Assembly (NCBI GenBank): GCA_964558295.1
Contig: CAZLDQ010000007.1
Location: forward strand, 1 to 55,569
Origin: JBDKTH01 sp964558295
GTDB taxonomy: Bacteria > Planctomycetota > Planctomycetia > Pirellulales > Thermoguttaceae
Direction: 5' to 3'
DNA length: 55,569 bases
Positions 1 to 8,456 of the stretch are shown here, one piece after another. A program made the translations under genes and the position numbers. Positions within the stretch are counted from its first letter, which is position 1; each line of letters starts with the position of its first letter. A model generated the notes under the pieces. The model worked only from the letters and a program-made list of their open reading frames with translations. It did not search any database and had not been told where the DNA came from.

Positions 1-215
1 GCAGGGGAGGGGGGCGGTGCTTGCGGCCTCATCTCCATCGGCCCATTCGCGAGCGGGATAGGCGGTGCCTTCTCTTCTGAAGGAAGGTTCGCTTCCGCCG
101 GCTTGACCTCTTCGTCTGCGGCTATTGTGAAGACTGGTCCGCAAACCATTGCTCCCAACAGGGTGGCGGCAAGCAGGAAGCCAACGCGGCAATTGTGAAT
201 AAGACGCAGACTCAA
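1..215 (-). CDS. Partial secreted protein of unknown function (runs off left edge)
   Basis: This open frame has no stop before the window edge, so only about 71 N-terminal residues are visible. A TTG at 213-215 is preceded at good spacing by AGGAG, so I prefer it to the in-frame ATG at 276-278, which has no ribosome-binding site. The product then begins with a short basic stretch and a hydrophobic core (RVGFLLAATLLGAMVCG), a typical signal peptide, followed by an acidic, proline-rich mature start. It lies 86 nt downstream of the EF-hand gene on the same strand and may be co-transcribed with it. The function is unknown because the main domain lies outside the window. Confidence 0.55.
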   Translation of the reverse strand, partial: MSLRLIHNCRVGFLLAATLLGAMVCGPVFTIAADEEVKPAEANLPSEEKAPPIPLANGPMEMRPQAPPPSP

Positions 216-301
216 GGCACAACTCCTGGTCGAAGTCGTAGGATAAGACCGATTAAGGCAAGTCCCCGTTTCTTCCATACTAATCCGCGGCCGTTCGTAT
301 T

Positions 302-1399
302 TCACGGTGTCATCCACCAAGCCTTGGATTTTGGACGCTGGGACGCCCCCGCGGATGTGGAAGAATCGGAACTCGATTTCGGCCTTGGGGAGCTGGGAGC
401 GACATTGCTTGACAAACCATTCGTCGGCGAAGATCCGCTGCCGGGCGACGATGCGACAGGCGACTGCCCCGAGCGGAGACATTCGCGCGGGGTGATTACG
501 CCATCGCCATCCAAATCGAACGTCGCGAACTCGCGAGCTTTCTCTTCCGACCACGTTTGGGAGTATTCCGCCATGGCGACCTGACCATCGTGGTTAGCGT
601 CCTGACCGGTGAACCAGGAGGGGAGGCCTGCCGGGAGACGCTCTTGGGGAGTCAGAAAGCGGTACGACTTGCGGGTTGTACCGGTTGAAGTGGTTGTGGA
701 GGGTGAGGTGGCCGAACTCGAGGTGGATTCACCAGATGAGCCTGTCTCACTACGAGGGCTTTCCTCGTCGGACCTGCCGAAACCACCAGGAAATCCAAAA
801 CCGCTCGGTGGGCCGAAGGCGTTGGGCATGCCAAACCCGTCGGAAGGTCCAAAACCCGAGCGTCTTTCGCCACCCCGCTCCCGACTACGGTTGGTGAGCC
901 ACGCGGACAATTCATCTGACGTAATCCGACCGTCTTGATTCTGGTCGGCCGCCGACGGGTCGCGACGCATTTGGCTCCACTCATTCCGGTCAAGAACACC
1001 GTCCTGATTACTGTCATATCGGGAGAGGATTCCCTCGGCAAATCCGCGACCGCGCGAGTCGGTTGCATGGGGGCTGTTTGATGCAGAACCTCTGCCGCCC
1101 GCATCGCTGGTGGTTCCAAATCCCCCTACCAAAGGTGTTGAGGCGTTTCCGCCAAACCCAGGTACCCCGGAGACCGGCTCGGCGACGGCAGAGGGAGTGC
1201 GACTGTCGGTGCTGGGCGGAGGCGTTGGGACCATGCCAGGCCATTCGTAACTGGTTCGTCGAGATCTGCTGAATGGATCCCTCCAATCGGGCGGTATGTC
1301 GCTGCGGCTTTGCGAGAAGAATGGTTCCTGGGCATAAGCCAAAAGCGGGGGTAGCGTGAGAGTAATTGTGAGGGCCCATACGATACGCAGACTAGTCAT
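302..1399 (-). CDS. Secreted EF-hand calcium-binding protein
   Basis: The 365-residue product has an N-terminal signal peptide ending near AYAQ and a low-complexity Ser/Gly/Pro-rich body. Two pairs of EF-hand loops are visible: DSNQDGVLDRNE and DQNQDGRITSDE around residues 128-165, and DANHDGQVAMAE and DLDGDGVITPRE around residues 267-305. The acidic residues at loop positions 1, 3, 5 and 12 are largely present, so Ca2+ binding is likely. Between the pairs is a Gly-Phe-rich stretch, and the C-terminus is Ser/Pro-rich. A purine-rich ribosome-binding site (AGGGTGAGG) precedes the ATG. Proteins of this layout are common in planctomycetes and are thought to act in the periplasm or at the cell surface. 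The precise role is unknown. Confidence 0.85.
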   Translation of the reverse strand: MTSLRIVWALTITLTLPPLLAYAQEPFFSQSRSDIPPDWRDPFSRSRRTSYEWPGMVPTPPPSTDSRTPSAVAEPVSGVPGFGGNASTPLVGGFGTTSDAGGRGSASNSPHATDSRGRGFAEGILSRYDSNQDGVLDRNEWSQMRRDPSAADQNQDGRITSDELSAWLTNRSRERGGERRSGFGPSDGFGMPNAFGPPSGFGFPGGFGRSDEESPRSETGSSGESTSSSATSPSTTTSTGTTRKSYRFLTPQERLPAGLPSWFTGQDANHDGQVAMAEYSQTWSEEKAREFATFDLDGDGVITPRECLRSGQSPVASSPGSGSSPTNGLSSNVAPSSPRPKSSSDSSTSAGASQRPKSKAWWMTP

Positions 1400-1695
1400 C
1401 GCCTCACCCTTACGCTAAGCAAACGTGGAAAAAGACGGAGGACGGCTGGAAAGTCTCTGTTTGCTCTGTATCTCCCATCTTAAACTGTAATCGCTCTCCC
1501 TGAAACTTATCCACAGATCGCTTTTGATCGTCTGGTTGGGGGGGGTGAGCCCTCGCGACCGCTTGCAACGGGCATTTGCTCGGCAGGAGACGAGGCTGGC
1601 CTCTCGGCCATGTGGGGTGTGGACGTTTTGGCAGATTCCTCGATTCTTTCTGAGAGCAGTTGTCCTCTTGTTCACCGTCAGGTAGGAGCCTCAGC
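1400..1695. other. Divergent intergenic region with one DnaA-box-like 9-mer
   Basis: These 296 bases separate the minus-strand EF-hand gene from the plus-strand Spy-like gene and should hold both promoters. I could not place either with confidence. A perfect TTATCCACA 9-mer lies at 1507-1515. It is single, with no dnaA or dnaN gene and no AT-rich element nearby, so it is not evidence for an origin. Confidence 0.4.
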
Positions 1696-2505
1696 ATGTT
1701 CCGATTGTGCCGTTTTGGAGTGTTCGGTCTGGCGCTGTGTTGCGTCTTGGCTGTAAATATCCCTGCAGAGGGGCAAGGGCGTGGAGGCGGCCCTGGCGGT
1801 GGGTTCGGAGGCATGGGGCCGATGGGCGGTCCATTCATGCTGCTCCAGAGCGAACAGGTTCAGAAGGAACTCAAGCTTTCGGAAGACCAGAAGGCTCGTC
1901 TTCGGGAACTCAGTGAGAAACGCCGGGCCGAACGGCGGCGTTTTCCCAACAACGAAAACCTGAGCCCGGAGCAGTGGCGGGCACGCATGGACCAGATGCG
2001 GGAGCAAATGCGGAAAGAAGCCGAAGCCCGGGAGGCGGAGACGGTCAAACAGCTTGGTGAGATCCTCCAACCCGAACAACTCCAACGTCTTAAGCAAATC
2101 GGGTGGCAACTGGAAGGACCTTCCGCGCTGCGCCGGGCGGAAGTGGCTGAGGCGATTGGCTTGAGCGCTGAGCAGAAGACGCAGTTGGAACAGGTGTTTG
2201 CGGAATCGCAAGACGCGATGCGAAAACTGTGGGAAAGCAATATGGGACGTGGTCGCGGGCAACCCGGGGGCGAGCGTGAAGAACGGGCAACGCGGAACTC
2301 CGACTTGCGTCAGAAGATGGAGGAACTGCGTGAACAGACGGGACAGAAGGCGATGGCCGTTCTTCAGACCGAACAAAAGCAAAAGCTCGGGGAACTCTTC
2401 GGCGAGCCTTTTGAACTGGATCGTTCGCAACTCTTCCCGAGTCGTGGCCGAGAGGGACGGCGGCCAGGGGCGGATGGAGATAACCGGGAACGGCGGCCCC
2501 AGTAG
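1696..2505 (+). CDS. Secreted Spy/CpxP-like helical protein
   Basis: The 269-residue product starts at the ATG preceded by AGGAG at good spacing; an upstream in-frame start at 1660 lacks this. The N-terminus is a signal peptide, followed by a Gly-rich linker (GRGGGPGGGFGGMG). The remainder is charged and predicted helical, with three LTxxQ-like motifs: LKLSEDQKARL, LQPEQLQRL and IGLSAEQKTQL. This spacing recalls the Spy/CpxP periplasmic chaperone and stress-sensor fold. Planctomycetes carry many such proteins of unknown role. It lies just upstream of the secretion operon on the same strand, separated by 145 nt, so a link is possible but unproven. Confidence 0.75.
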   Translation: MFRLCRFGVFGLALCCVLAVNIPAEGQGRGGGPGGGFGGMGPMGGPFMLLQSEQVQKELKLSEDQKARLRELSEKRRAERRRFPNNENLSPEQWRARMDQMREQMRKEAEAREAETVKQLGEILQPEQLQRLKQIGWQLEGPSALRRAEVAEAIGLSAEQKTQLEQVFAESQDAMRKLWESNMGRGRGQPGGEREERATRNSDLRQKMEELREQTGQKAMAVLQTEQKQKLGELFGEPFELDRSQLFPSRGREGRRPGADGDNRERRPQ

Positions 2506-2650
2506 CTTTGCGGGAAGCTGCCGGTTGAGCGGCCAGTCTTGCTGTCAGGAGATCTGCTAGCGACCACTTTCCCAATCGATCTGGTTTGCGGCCAAACCTG
2601 GACAAGGTGCCACGCGCCTTCTATGCTGGGAAAGAAGACGGGAGTCATTG

Positions 2651-4357
2651 ATGGATGCCGGGGAAATCCTGCTGAAGAAGGGGCTGCTCGACCAGCGGCA
2701 ATATGAACAAGCTCGCCGTGCTCAGAGCGACGGGATGCGACTGGACGAGGCGGCTGTGGCCTTGGGGTTGGTCACCGAGGAACAGGTTTTGCGGGCGATC
2801 GGGGAAGAGGTCGGACTGGAGTATGTCGACCTCGCCGAGACAGAGGTCGATCTCTCCCTTCTCGAAACCTTTCCCGTCAAGTCGATCTACCGCGAGTCAC
2901 TTTATCCAATTGCGCGACGCAACGGGTCGCTGGTCGTGGCCACTAGCGACCCGTTTAATCTTTATCCGTTGGACGAGCTGGCGGCGGCCACCGGCAAGTC
3001 GATTGTGCCTGTGCTTGCCAGTCGGGCGGAGATCGCCAAGCTGATCAAGACCCACTTAGGGGTGGGGGGGGAAACGGTTGACGGCCTCTTGGCTCAATCG
3101 GCCGACAGCCCTTTGGAGTTGGTCGATCAGGTGGAAAGCGACGGCTCCGAGTTGTCGCAGATGGCCCAGGAGCCGTCGGTGGTCCGCCTGGTCAACGAGA
3201 TTCTTTTGGAAGCGATTGAATCGCATGCCAGCGACGTGCATATCGAATCCCAGCAGTCGGGCTTGCGGATACGGTATCGGATCGACGGCGTATTGCAGCC
3301 GCAGCCGGTGCCGCCGGAGATCAGTCGTTTCCAGGCGGCGATTATCAGCCGCTTGAAGATCATGTCCCGGTTGAACATCGCCGAGCGACGTCTTCCGCAA
3401 GATGGTCGGATTCAACTGAAAGTCTCTGGACGGGATGTTGATGTCCGCGTTTCGGTGATCCCGATGATTCACGGCGAAGGGATCGTCATGCGTCTGTTGG
3501 ACAAGGGGAGCATGAACTTCGCTTTGTCCAGCCTCGGAATGGAGCCGAGCATCTATCAGACCTTCCAGGAATTGATCCGTTTGCCTCACGGGATCATTCT
3601 TGTGACCGGTCCGACCGGGTCGGGCAAGACGACGACCCTGTACAGCGCTCTGCTGGAGATTGCGGATGATGAGACGAAGATTATCACCACCGAGGATCCG
3701 GTCGAGTATCAGTTGGATGGGATTTGCCAGATCCAGGTCCACACGAAGGTCGGGCTCACCTTTGCCAATTCCTTGCGAAGCATCCTCCGTCATGATCCGG
3801 ACATTATTCTCGTCGGCGAAATCCGTGACTTGGAGACTGCTGAAAACGCCATCCAAGCCTCGCTGACCGGTCACTTGGTGTTCAGCACGCTCCATACGAA
3901 CGATGCGGCTGGAGCCTATACCCGTCTGACGGACATGGGCGTGGAACCGTTCCTTGTGTCGAGCACCGTTGAGGCGGTCATGGCCCAGCGGCTCGTGCGC
4001 ACGCTTTGTCCCGTGTGCAAGGAGGCCTACGTGCCGAATCGTCAGGAGGTGCCCAGCGATTTTCCGTGGGATGAGTTGCCCAAGGGGGGCTCGCTTTATC
4101 GGGCGGTCGGTTGTCGTGCATGTCGCGGTGTGGGCTACAAAGGGCGCGTTGGGCTGTATGAACTCCTCGTCACCACGGACGCGATTCGCCAATTGGCCCA
4201 CGATCGGGCCAGTGCCTGGGAGATTAAGCAGGCGGGACTCCGGCAAGGCATGCATACGCTTCGCCAAGACGGCTGGTGCAAAGTGTTGGCCGGTCGGACT
4301 ACGCTGGATGAAGTAATCCGTGTGACCAAGGGGGATGAGCTACGAAACAAGCAGTGA
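2651..4357 (+). CDS. gspE: Type II secretion / type IV pilus assembly ATPase (GspE/PilB family)
   Basis: This is the cytoplasmic hexameric ATPase that powers pseudopilus assembly. It is 568 residues, a normal family length. An N-terminal MshEN-type domain (about residues 1-150) is followed by the N2 and catalytic domains. The Walker A motif GPTGSGKTTT lies near residue 319, the Walker B region ILVGEIRD near 385, and the His-box STLHTNDA follows. A four-cysteine zinc knuckle (CPVC ... CRAC) lies near residues 453-490, typical of GspE/PilB and absent from PilT. The ATG at 2651 directly follows an in-frame TTG; GGGAG precedes it. It opens an operon with gspF, 123 nt downstream. Confidence 0.95.
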   Translation: MDAGEILLKKGLLDQRQYEQARRAQSDGMRLDEAAVALGLVTEEQVLRAIGEEVGLEYVDLAETEVDLSLLETFPVKSIYRESLYPIARRNGSLVVATSDPFNLYPLDELAAATGKSIVPVLASRAEIAKLIKTHLGVGGETVDGLLAQSADSPLELVDQVESDGSELSQMAQEPSVVRLVNEILLEAIESHASDVHIESQQSGLRIRYRIDGVLQPQPVPPEISRFQAAIISRLKIMSRLNIAERRLPQDGRIQLKVSGRDVDVRVSVIPMIHGEGIVMRLLDKGSMNFALSSLGMEPSIYQTFQELIRLPHGIILVTGPTGSGKTTTLYSALLEIADDETKIITTEDPVEYQLDGICQIQVHTKVGLTFANSLRSILRHDPDIILVGEIRDLETAENAIQASLTGHLVFSTLHTNDAAGAYTRLTDMGVEPFLVSSTVEAVMAQRLVRTLCPVCKEAYVPNRQEVPSDFPWDELPKGGSLYRAVGCRACRGVGYKGRVGLYELLVTTDAIRQLAHDRASAWEIKQAGLRQGMHTLRQDGWCKVLAGRTTLDEVIRVTKGDELRNKQ

Positions 4358-4480
4358 ACGCTGAGTGTGCAACGATTGAGTGCCAGAGCGGGTAGTCTCC
4401 TCCTTTGATCAAGGGGTTGGAAAAGGGGCTGGACGCGACCGTTGCCCGGTAAATCGATTAACGTCAACCGCAATTCACGA

Positions 4481-5683
4481 ATGCCCCAGTTTAGCTACAT
4501 TGCCCGTGATCTGGCCGGCCAGAGAGTGACCGGCACTCTGGAAGCCGCCACGCGACGTGAAGCACTGGCCGCATTGGCGGGGAAGCAACTCTTTCCCCTT
4601 GAGATTGGCGGTGCAGCGCAAGTCGCGAGTACAGGGCGCTATCGGCGCGTGTCGGCTTCGGTGCTCGCGCCGGCGCTAAGCCAATTGGCCGATTTGCTGA
4701 GCAGCGGCGTCCCCCTCTTGCGTGCGCTGGATGTGCTTCGTCAGCAGGCTTCCCATCGTACGCTGCATGAAGTCCTCGGCGAGATTCATCGGCAGGTCCA
4801 GGATGGCACTTCGTTGGCCGATGCCATGAGTCAGTACCCGCAGGTCTTCGGCGAGATGGCGATCAGTATGGTTCGCGCCGGGGCCGAGGGCGGGTTTCTC
4901 GAAGGGGCCCTGACTCGTGTGGCCGAGTTCACAGAAACCCAGGAAGAGTTGAAGAATCGGACGATGGGCGCAATGGCCTATCCCTGCTTCCTCGGCACGG
5001 TCGGGGTGATCGTGGTCGTGATCCTATTGATCTTCTTCGTCCCCAAGTTCGAATCGCTTTTCGACAACATGCGCAAGCGCGGAGAACTGCCCGCGGTGAC
5101 TGAGTGGTTGTTGGCCACGAGTGCTTTTGCCTGGCAGTGGAGTATCTGGATCGTTGCCGGTGGGGGCTTGGCGGGTTGGGGGCTCTGGCAATGGCTGACC
5201 ACCGACCGCGGACGCACCTGGCGCGACTTGGTCAAGTTGCGCGTGCCGCTCTTGGGCAAGATCTTTCGAAGCCTCGCCGTCGCTCGCTTTTGCCGGGTGC
5301 TCGGGACTTTGTTGCACAACGGTGTGCCGATCCTTCGGGCGCTGGACATCTCGAGCGATGCCACGGGGAACCGGATTCTGGCCGAGACGATTCGCAAAGC
5401 TACGGAGACCATCTCGGCCGGCCAATCACTGGCCCGACCTCTGGCTGCGTGTGGCCATTTTCCCCGGACGGTTGTCGAGATGATCTCGGTGGCTGAAGAA
5501 GCCAATACTCTGGAAAAAGTCCTCTTGAATATCGCGGATTCCTTGGAGCGACGTACCTGGCGTCAGATCGACCTTGCCGTTCGCCTTTTGGAGCCTGTCT
5601 TGCTCCTCCTGATCGCCGGTGTGGTCCTCTTCCTGGTGATCGCTCTGTTGTTACCAATGTTCAAGATGGCGACGAACTTTTGA
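4481..5683 (+). CDS. gspF: Type II secretion inner-membrane platform protein (GspF/PilC family)
   Basis: This is the polytopic membrane platform that couples the ATPase to pseudopilin extraction. The family-typical start MPQFSYIARD is used, rather than a TTG 39 nt upstream; the ribosome-binding site is weak. The product is 400 residues with two T2SSF domains (about 70-195 and 270-395). Membrane segments are visible at IVVVILLIFFV, around IWIVAGGGLAGWG, and at the C-terminus (LLLLIAGVVLFLVIALLL). It lies between gspE and gspG with short gaps, consistent with one operon. Confidence 0.95.
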   Translation: MPQFSYIARDLAGQRVTGTLEAATRREALAALAGKQLFPLEIGGAAQVASTGRYRRVSASVLAPALSQLADLLSSGVPLLRALDVLRQQASHRTLHEVLGEIHRQVQDGTSLADAMSQYPQVFGEMAISMVRAGAEGGFLEGALTRVAEFTETQEELKNRTMGAMAYPCFLGTVGVIVVVILLIFFVPKFESLFDNMRKRGELPAVTEWLLATSAFAWQWSIWIVAGGGLAGWGLWQWLTTDRGRTWRDLVKLRVPLLGKIFRSLAVARFCRVLGTLLHNGVPILRALDISSDATGNRILAETIRKATETISAGQSLARPLAACGHFPRTVVEMISVAEEANTLEKVLLNIADSLERRTWRQIDLAVRLLEPVLLLLIAGVVLFLVIALLLPMFKMATNF

Positions 5684-5713
5684 GGGGCCAATGAAGGAAA
5701 GGAGATGCACACA

Positions 5714-6154
5714 ATGACATGCAACGAACGCCGCCGCCGTGGCGGGTTAACCCTGGTAGAAGTGATGCTGGTGTTGGTGATCCTGATGATCATCGCTTCA
5801 TTGGCGGTGACCGCCTACGGGCCCATCCAACGCAAGGCCTACATCAATGCGGCCAAGACGCAAATCAAGGCATTCAAGACGCCTTTGCAGGCCTATAAAC
5901 TTGACATGGGCGATTTCCCCGCCAGTGGGGATGGGCTCGAGGCTCTTCGGAATGCGCCGTCCAATCTGCGCAATGTCGACAAGTGGAGCGGGCCTTACCT
6001 CGATAGTCCCGTGCCCTTGGATCCTTGGGGCAATCCCTATCAATATGAGTATCCGGGAAAGTATGATACCGAACAGCCCGACATCTGGTCCTTCGGCCCC
6101 GACGGAATCGACAACACGGATGACGATGTCGGCAACTGGATGACCGAGGAGTAA
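5714..6154 (+). CDS. gspG: Major pseudopilin (GspG-like)
   Basis: This is the main subunit of the periplasmic pseudopilus. After a basic leader (ERRRRGG) comes the class III prepilin signal LTLVEVML, with cleavage after Gly and the conserved Glu at +5, then a hydrophobic helix. The C-terminal part has the GspG hallmarks DPWGNPYQYEYPGK and a closing Asp-rich segment (FGPDGIDNTDDD) that resembles the calcium site of T2SS major pseudopilins. An AAAGGAG motif lies 9 nt before the ATG at 5714; the ATG at 5705 abuts it, so the downstream start is preferred. The length of 146 residues is normal. Confidence 0.93.
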   Translation: MTCNERRRRGGLTLVEVMLVLVILMIIASLAVTAYGPIQRKAYINAAKTQIKAFKTPLQAYKLDMGDFPASGDGLEALRNAPSNLRNVDKWSGPYLDSPVPLDPWGNPYQYEYPGKYDTEQPDIWSFGPDGIDNTDDDVGNWMTEE

Positions 6155-6160
6155 GTGGCT

Positions 6161-6814
6161 GTGCGCACACGCTGGCGATCCGGCCGCCGGCAGGGCCTCA
6201 CGCTCGTCGAGGTCCTGCTGGTCTTGGGATTGTTGGTCATCCTGGCATCGCTCGCCGGGCCGCTTCTCGACCGCCCCTTGGCCAACCGCCGGCTTCGTGT
6301 GGCCGCCGATACGCTTCGCACGGAGTGGACCCGGGCACGCAATCAAGCGATCGCCGAAGGGCTGACAGTGCGTTTCCAGTGTACCCTCGGCGAGCGACGG
6401 TATTCGATCGACCGTCAGGAGACCACGAGTTCGGAGTTCGGGGACCTAACGGCTTTGGACGCCGACAACCGCAGGACTGGAGCCGTTGAACCGTTCGAGT
6501 TCTCGAACAACGAGCTGCGGATCAATTCCGAGGATTCGTCATCCGGACCGATGCTTCCCGAGGGAATCACCTTTCTGACCGTCGAGGTGGCTGACGAATC
6601 GGAAGTCTCTCTCGGTCTTGATGAAGACCAGGGGGCCGGCGAGGACCGGACTCTGTCTTGTACCCCGTTGCTGTTCTATCCTGACGGCACTACCTCGACC
6701 GCCCGAGTTGTGCTCCAGAACGAATACGAGCGTTCTATCGAGGTTACGCTTCGTGGGCTAACCGGCGTGGCCAGCGTTGGCGAAATCTCCGCGGGGGAGG
6801 GGCAATTGCCATGA
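6161..6814 (+). CDS. gspH: Minor pseudopilin (GspH-like)
   Basis: A type IV prepilin leader (RRQG then LTLVEVLLVL, Glu at +5) and hydrophobic helix are followed by a GspH-type body; ARNQAIAEGLTVRFQC matches the conserved strand pattern after the helix. It begins immediately after gspG: a GTG at 6155 touches the gspG stop, while the GTG at 6161 is 9 nt from GAGGAG and is preferred. Its stop overlaps the start of the next gene. It likely sits at or near the pseudopilus tip. The assignment as H rests on order and body pattern; sequence identity across this family is low. Confidence 0.85.
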   Translation: MRTRWRSGRRQGLTLVEVLLVLGLLVILASLAGPLLDRPLANRRLRVAADTLRTEWTRARNQAIAEGLTVRFQCTLGERRYSIDRQETTSSEFGDLTALDADNRRTGAVEPFEFSNNELRINSEDSSSGPMLPEGITFLTVEVADESEVSLGLDEDQGAGEDRTLSCTPLLFYPDGTTSTARVVLQNEYERSIEVTLRGLTGVASVGEISAGEGQLP

Positions 6815-7368
6815 GGCCATTCCCACAACGTTTCGGTAAGGTTCGGTCCCAGTTCGTCGCCGGACTTGCCCGCCACGCGGCGACAGGACAACGCGGCGGG
6901 CAAGCACGCCCGGTCAATGGGAACTTGGGGTTCACGCTTCTGGAAGTGATCCTGACGCTGGCAATCCTTGCCGGAGCGATTGCCGTTATCGGTGAGGTGT
7001 CCCGCCTCGGCCTGCGCAACGCCCAGCGCGCTCGTGAGCTGACTCATGCACAACTCCTCTGCGAAAGCAAGCTGGCGGAACTGGTTGTTGGCGCGGAGCC
7101 GCTCGAAGCACAACAGAACGTGCCGCTGGGTACGGTCGCCGATGGTTCCGGGGATCCTGACTGGCTCTATTCGGTGGAAGTCAATTCGACGGACCAGACC
7201 GGTTTGGTCGAGGTCCGCGTCACGGTCTCCAAGGAACCGTCAACCGGATCACAACCGGTGAGCTTTTCTCTGGTTCGCTGGATGCTCGACCCCAACGCGA
7301 CCTCGACGGAAGAGAGCACCAGTGAAACCTCGACCACGAACGCGGCCAGCGGAGGGGCAAACCAATGA
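6811..7368 (+). CDS. gspI: Minor pseudopilin (GspI-like)
   Basis: The 185-residue product has an unusually long leader of about 39 residues before the prepilin site G-FTLLEVIL. After the helix, AQLLCESKLAELV matches the conserved GspI pattern (A...A..K..EL). The C-terminal 20 residues are Ser/Thr-rich and low complexity. It overlaps gspH and gspJ by 4 nt (ATGA) each, which indicates translational coupling. In characterised systems GspI nucleates the tip complex with J and K. An alternative downstream start would shorten the leader, but no better ribosome-binding site is obvious. Confidence 0.85.
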   Translation: MRPFPQRFGKVRSQFVAGLARHAATGQRGGQARPVNGNLGFTLLEVILTLAILAGAIAVIGEVSRLGLRNAQRARELTHAQLLCESKLAELVVGAEPLEAQQNVPLGTVADGSGDPDWLYSVEVNSTDQTGLVEVRVTVSKEPSTGSQPVSFSLVRWMLDPNATSTEESTSETSTTNAASGGANQ

Positions 7369-8456
7369 CAGCTCATGCAGAACGGCAAGAGGCGAAGTCC
7401 GGTTTCACCCTGCTGGAGGTGATGCTGGCGATGCTTCTCGTTGGTTTTGTCCTTGTGGCCTTGATGATGGCGATCGATACGCAATTCCGCGTCGTTGAAG
7501 CCACCCGTTCGCGCGTCGAGGAAGCGCAACTCGCCCGGGTCGTCTTGCATCGTATTGCTGACGATCTTCGGTGTCTTGTGCCGAAGGCTTCGGAGGAGGC
7601 GACCACGAGTAGTACGGATTCAAGTAGCACAGGATCGAGTAACACGGGCTCGAGCGGCTCAGGCTCAAGTGGCTCAGGCTCAAGTGGCTCAGGCTCAAGC
7701 AACTCGGGCGGAAGCAGCAGGGGGACGAGCGGTTCGAGTACGAATTCGTCAGCCAAATCGTCTGATAGCGGGAGTTCTGATAGCGGGAGTTCCGATAGCG
7801 GGACGACTAGTGAAAGCGAGAAAGCCTCCGAGTCTGCCCGACAGCCAGGGCTTTCGGGAGGCACGAATTGGCTTCAGATCGACATCTGCCGGTTGCCCCG
7901 CCCTGACCAATGGGAACGTCTGCTCGCGGCTACCGAGGCCGGGGTGCCTTCCGGACGGTTGTTTGGTTTGAAGACGGTTGCTTACTATTTGGCCTCGGAG
8001 GACCAAGTCCCGGAAGTGGGGAGGGGACTTGCCAATCAACAACAAGGAGGACTGGTGCGTCAGGAAGCCGCGTGGGCTGCCGAATCGGATGCCTCCACCG
8101 TAGAAATCACGGACGCGCCCTCGATTTCCGCGAATCAGGAGAATATCGAGTCCCTCGCCCCCGAAGTCACCGAACTTGGATTTCGCTATTTTGACGGCAG
8201 TGAATGGCAAGATTCCTGGGACTCCTGCGAATCTGGGACACTGCCTGTTGCCGTGGAGATTACGCTGGTGCTTCATCCTTTGAACACTGCGGCAAAGGCG
8301 TCCTCCTCCTCTGGCAACGTCGACAAGGAAGACGATGCGCTCGTTTATCGGCTTGTTGTCGATCTGCCTGCCGGGCAGATAGGCTCCACTAGCTCCGATT
8401 CAGAGACCGAAAAATCGGAGGAAGACACCGATGACAGCCAGGAGGCGACGCAATGA
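7365..8456 (+). CDS. gspJ: Minor pseudopilin (GspJ-like) with Ser/Gly-rich insert
   Basis: The prepilin signal SG-FTLLEVMLAM is followed by a hydrophobic helix and a helical segment (VEEAQLARVVLHRIADDLR) that fits GspJ. Residues about 83-160 are an extreme Ser/Gly/Thr/Asp-rich linker encoded by short tandem repeats. After it, the body resumes with the beta-rich pattern WLQIDICRLPRP and LGFRYFDGSEWQDSWDS, the latter a GspJ hallmark. The C-terminal tail is again Ser/Glu/Asp-rich. The length of 363 residues exceeds the usual GspJ (about 200) because of these insertions. It overlaps gspI and gspK by 4 nt. Confidence 0.85.
   Translation: MTAHAERQEAKSGFTLLEVMLAMLLVGFVLVALMMAIDTQFRVVEATRSRVEEAQLARVVLHRIADDLRCLVPKASEEATTSSTDSSSTGSSNTGSSGSGSSGSGSSGSGSSNSGGSSRGTSGSSTNSSAKSSDSGSSDSGSSDSGTTSESEKASESARQPGLSGGTNWLQIDICRLPRPDQWERLLAATEAGVPSGRLFGLKTVAYYLASEDQVPEVGRGLANQQQGGLVRQEAAWAAESDASTVEITDAPSISANQENIESLAPEVTELGFRYFDGSEWQDSWDSCESGTLPVAVEITLVLHPLNTAAKASSSSGNVDKEDDALVYRLVVDLPAGQIGSTSSDSETEKSEEDTDDSQEATQ
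7646..7805 (+). repeat. 15-bp in-frame tandem repeats inside gspJ
   Basis: Two short arrays keep the reading frame. Around 7646-7705 a 15-bp unit (aggctcaagtggctc) occurs about four times, encoding GSSGS repeats. Around 7761-7805 another 15-bp unit (tctgatagcgggagt) occurs three times, encoding SDSGS repeats. Near-identical units suggest recent slippage expansion and likely copy-number variation between strains. Confidence 0.9.

Noticed and set aside
1507..1515. Perfect DnaA-box 9-mer as a possible replication origin
   Set aside because: Only one copy is present, with no dnaA, dnaN or AT-rich unwinding element nearby; one such 9-mer is expected by chance.
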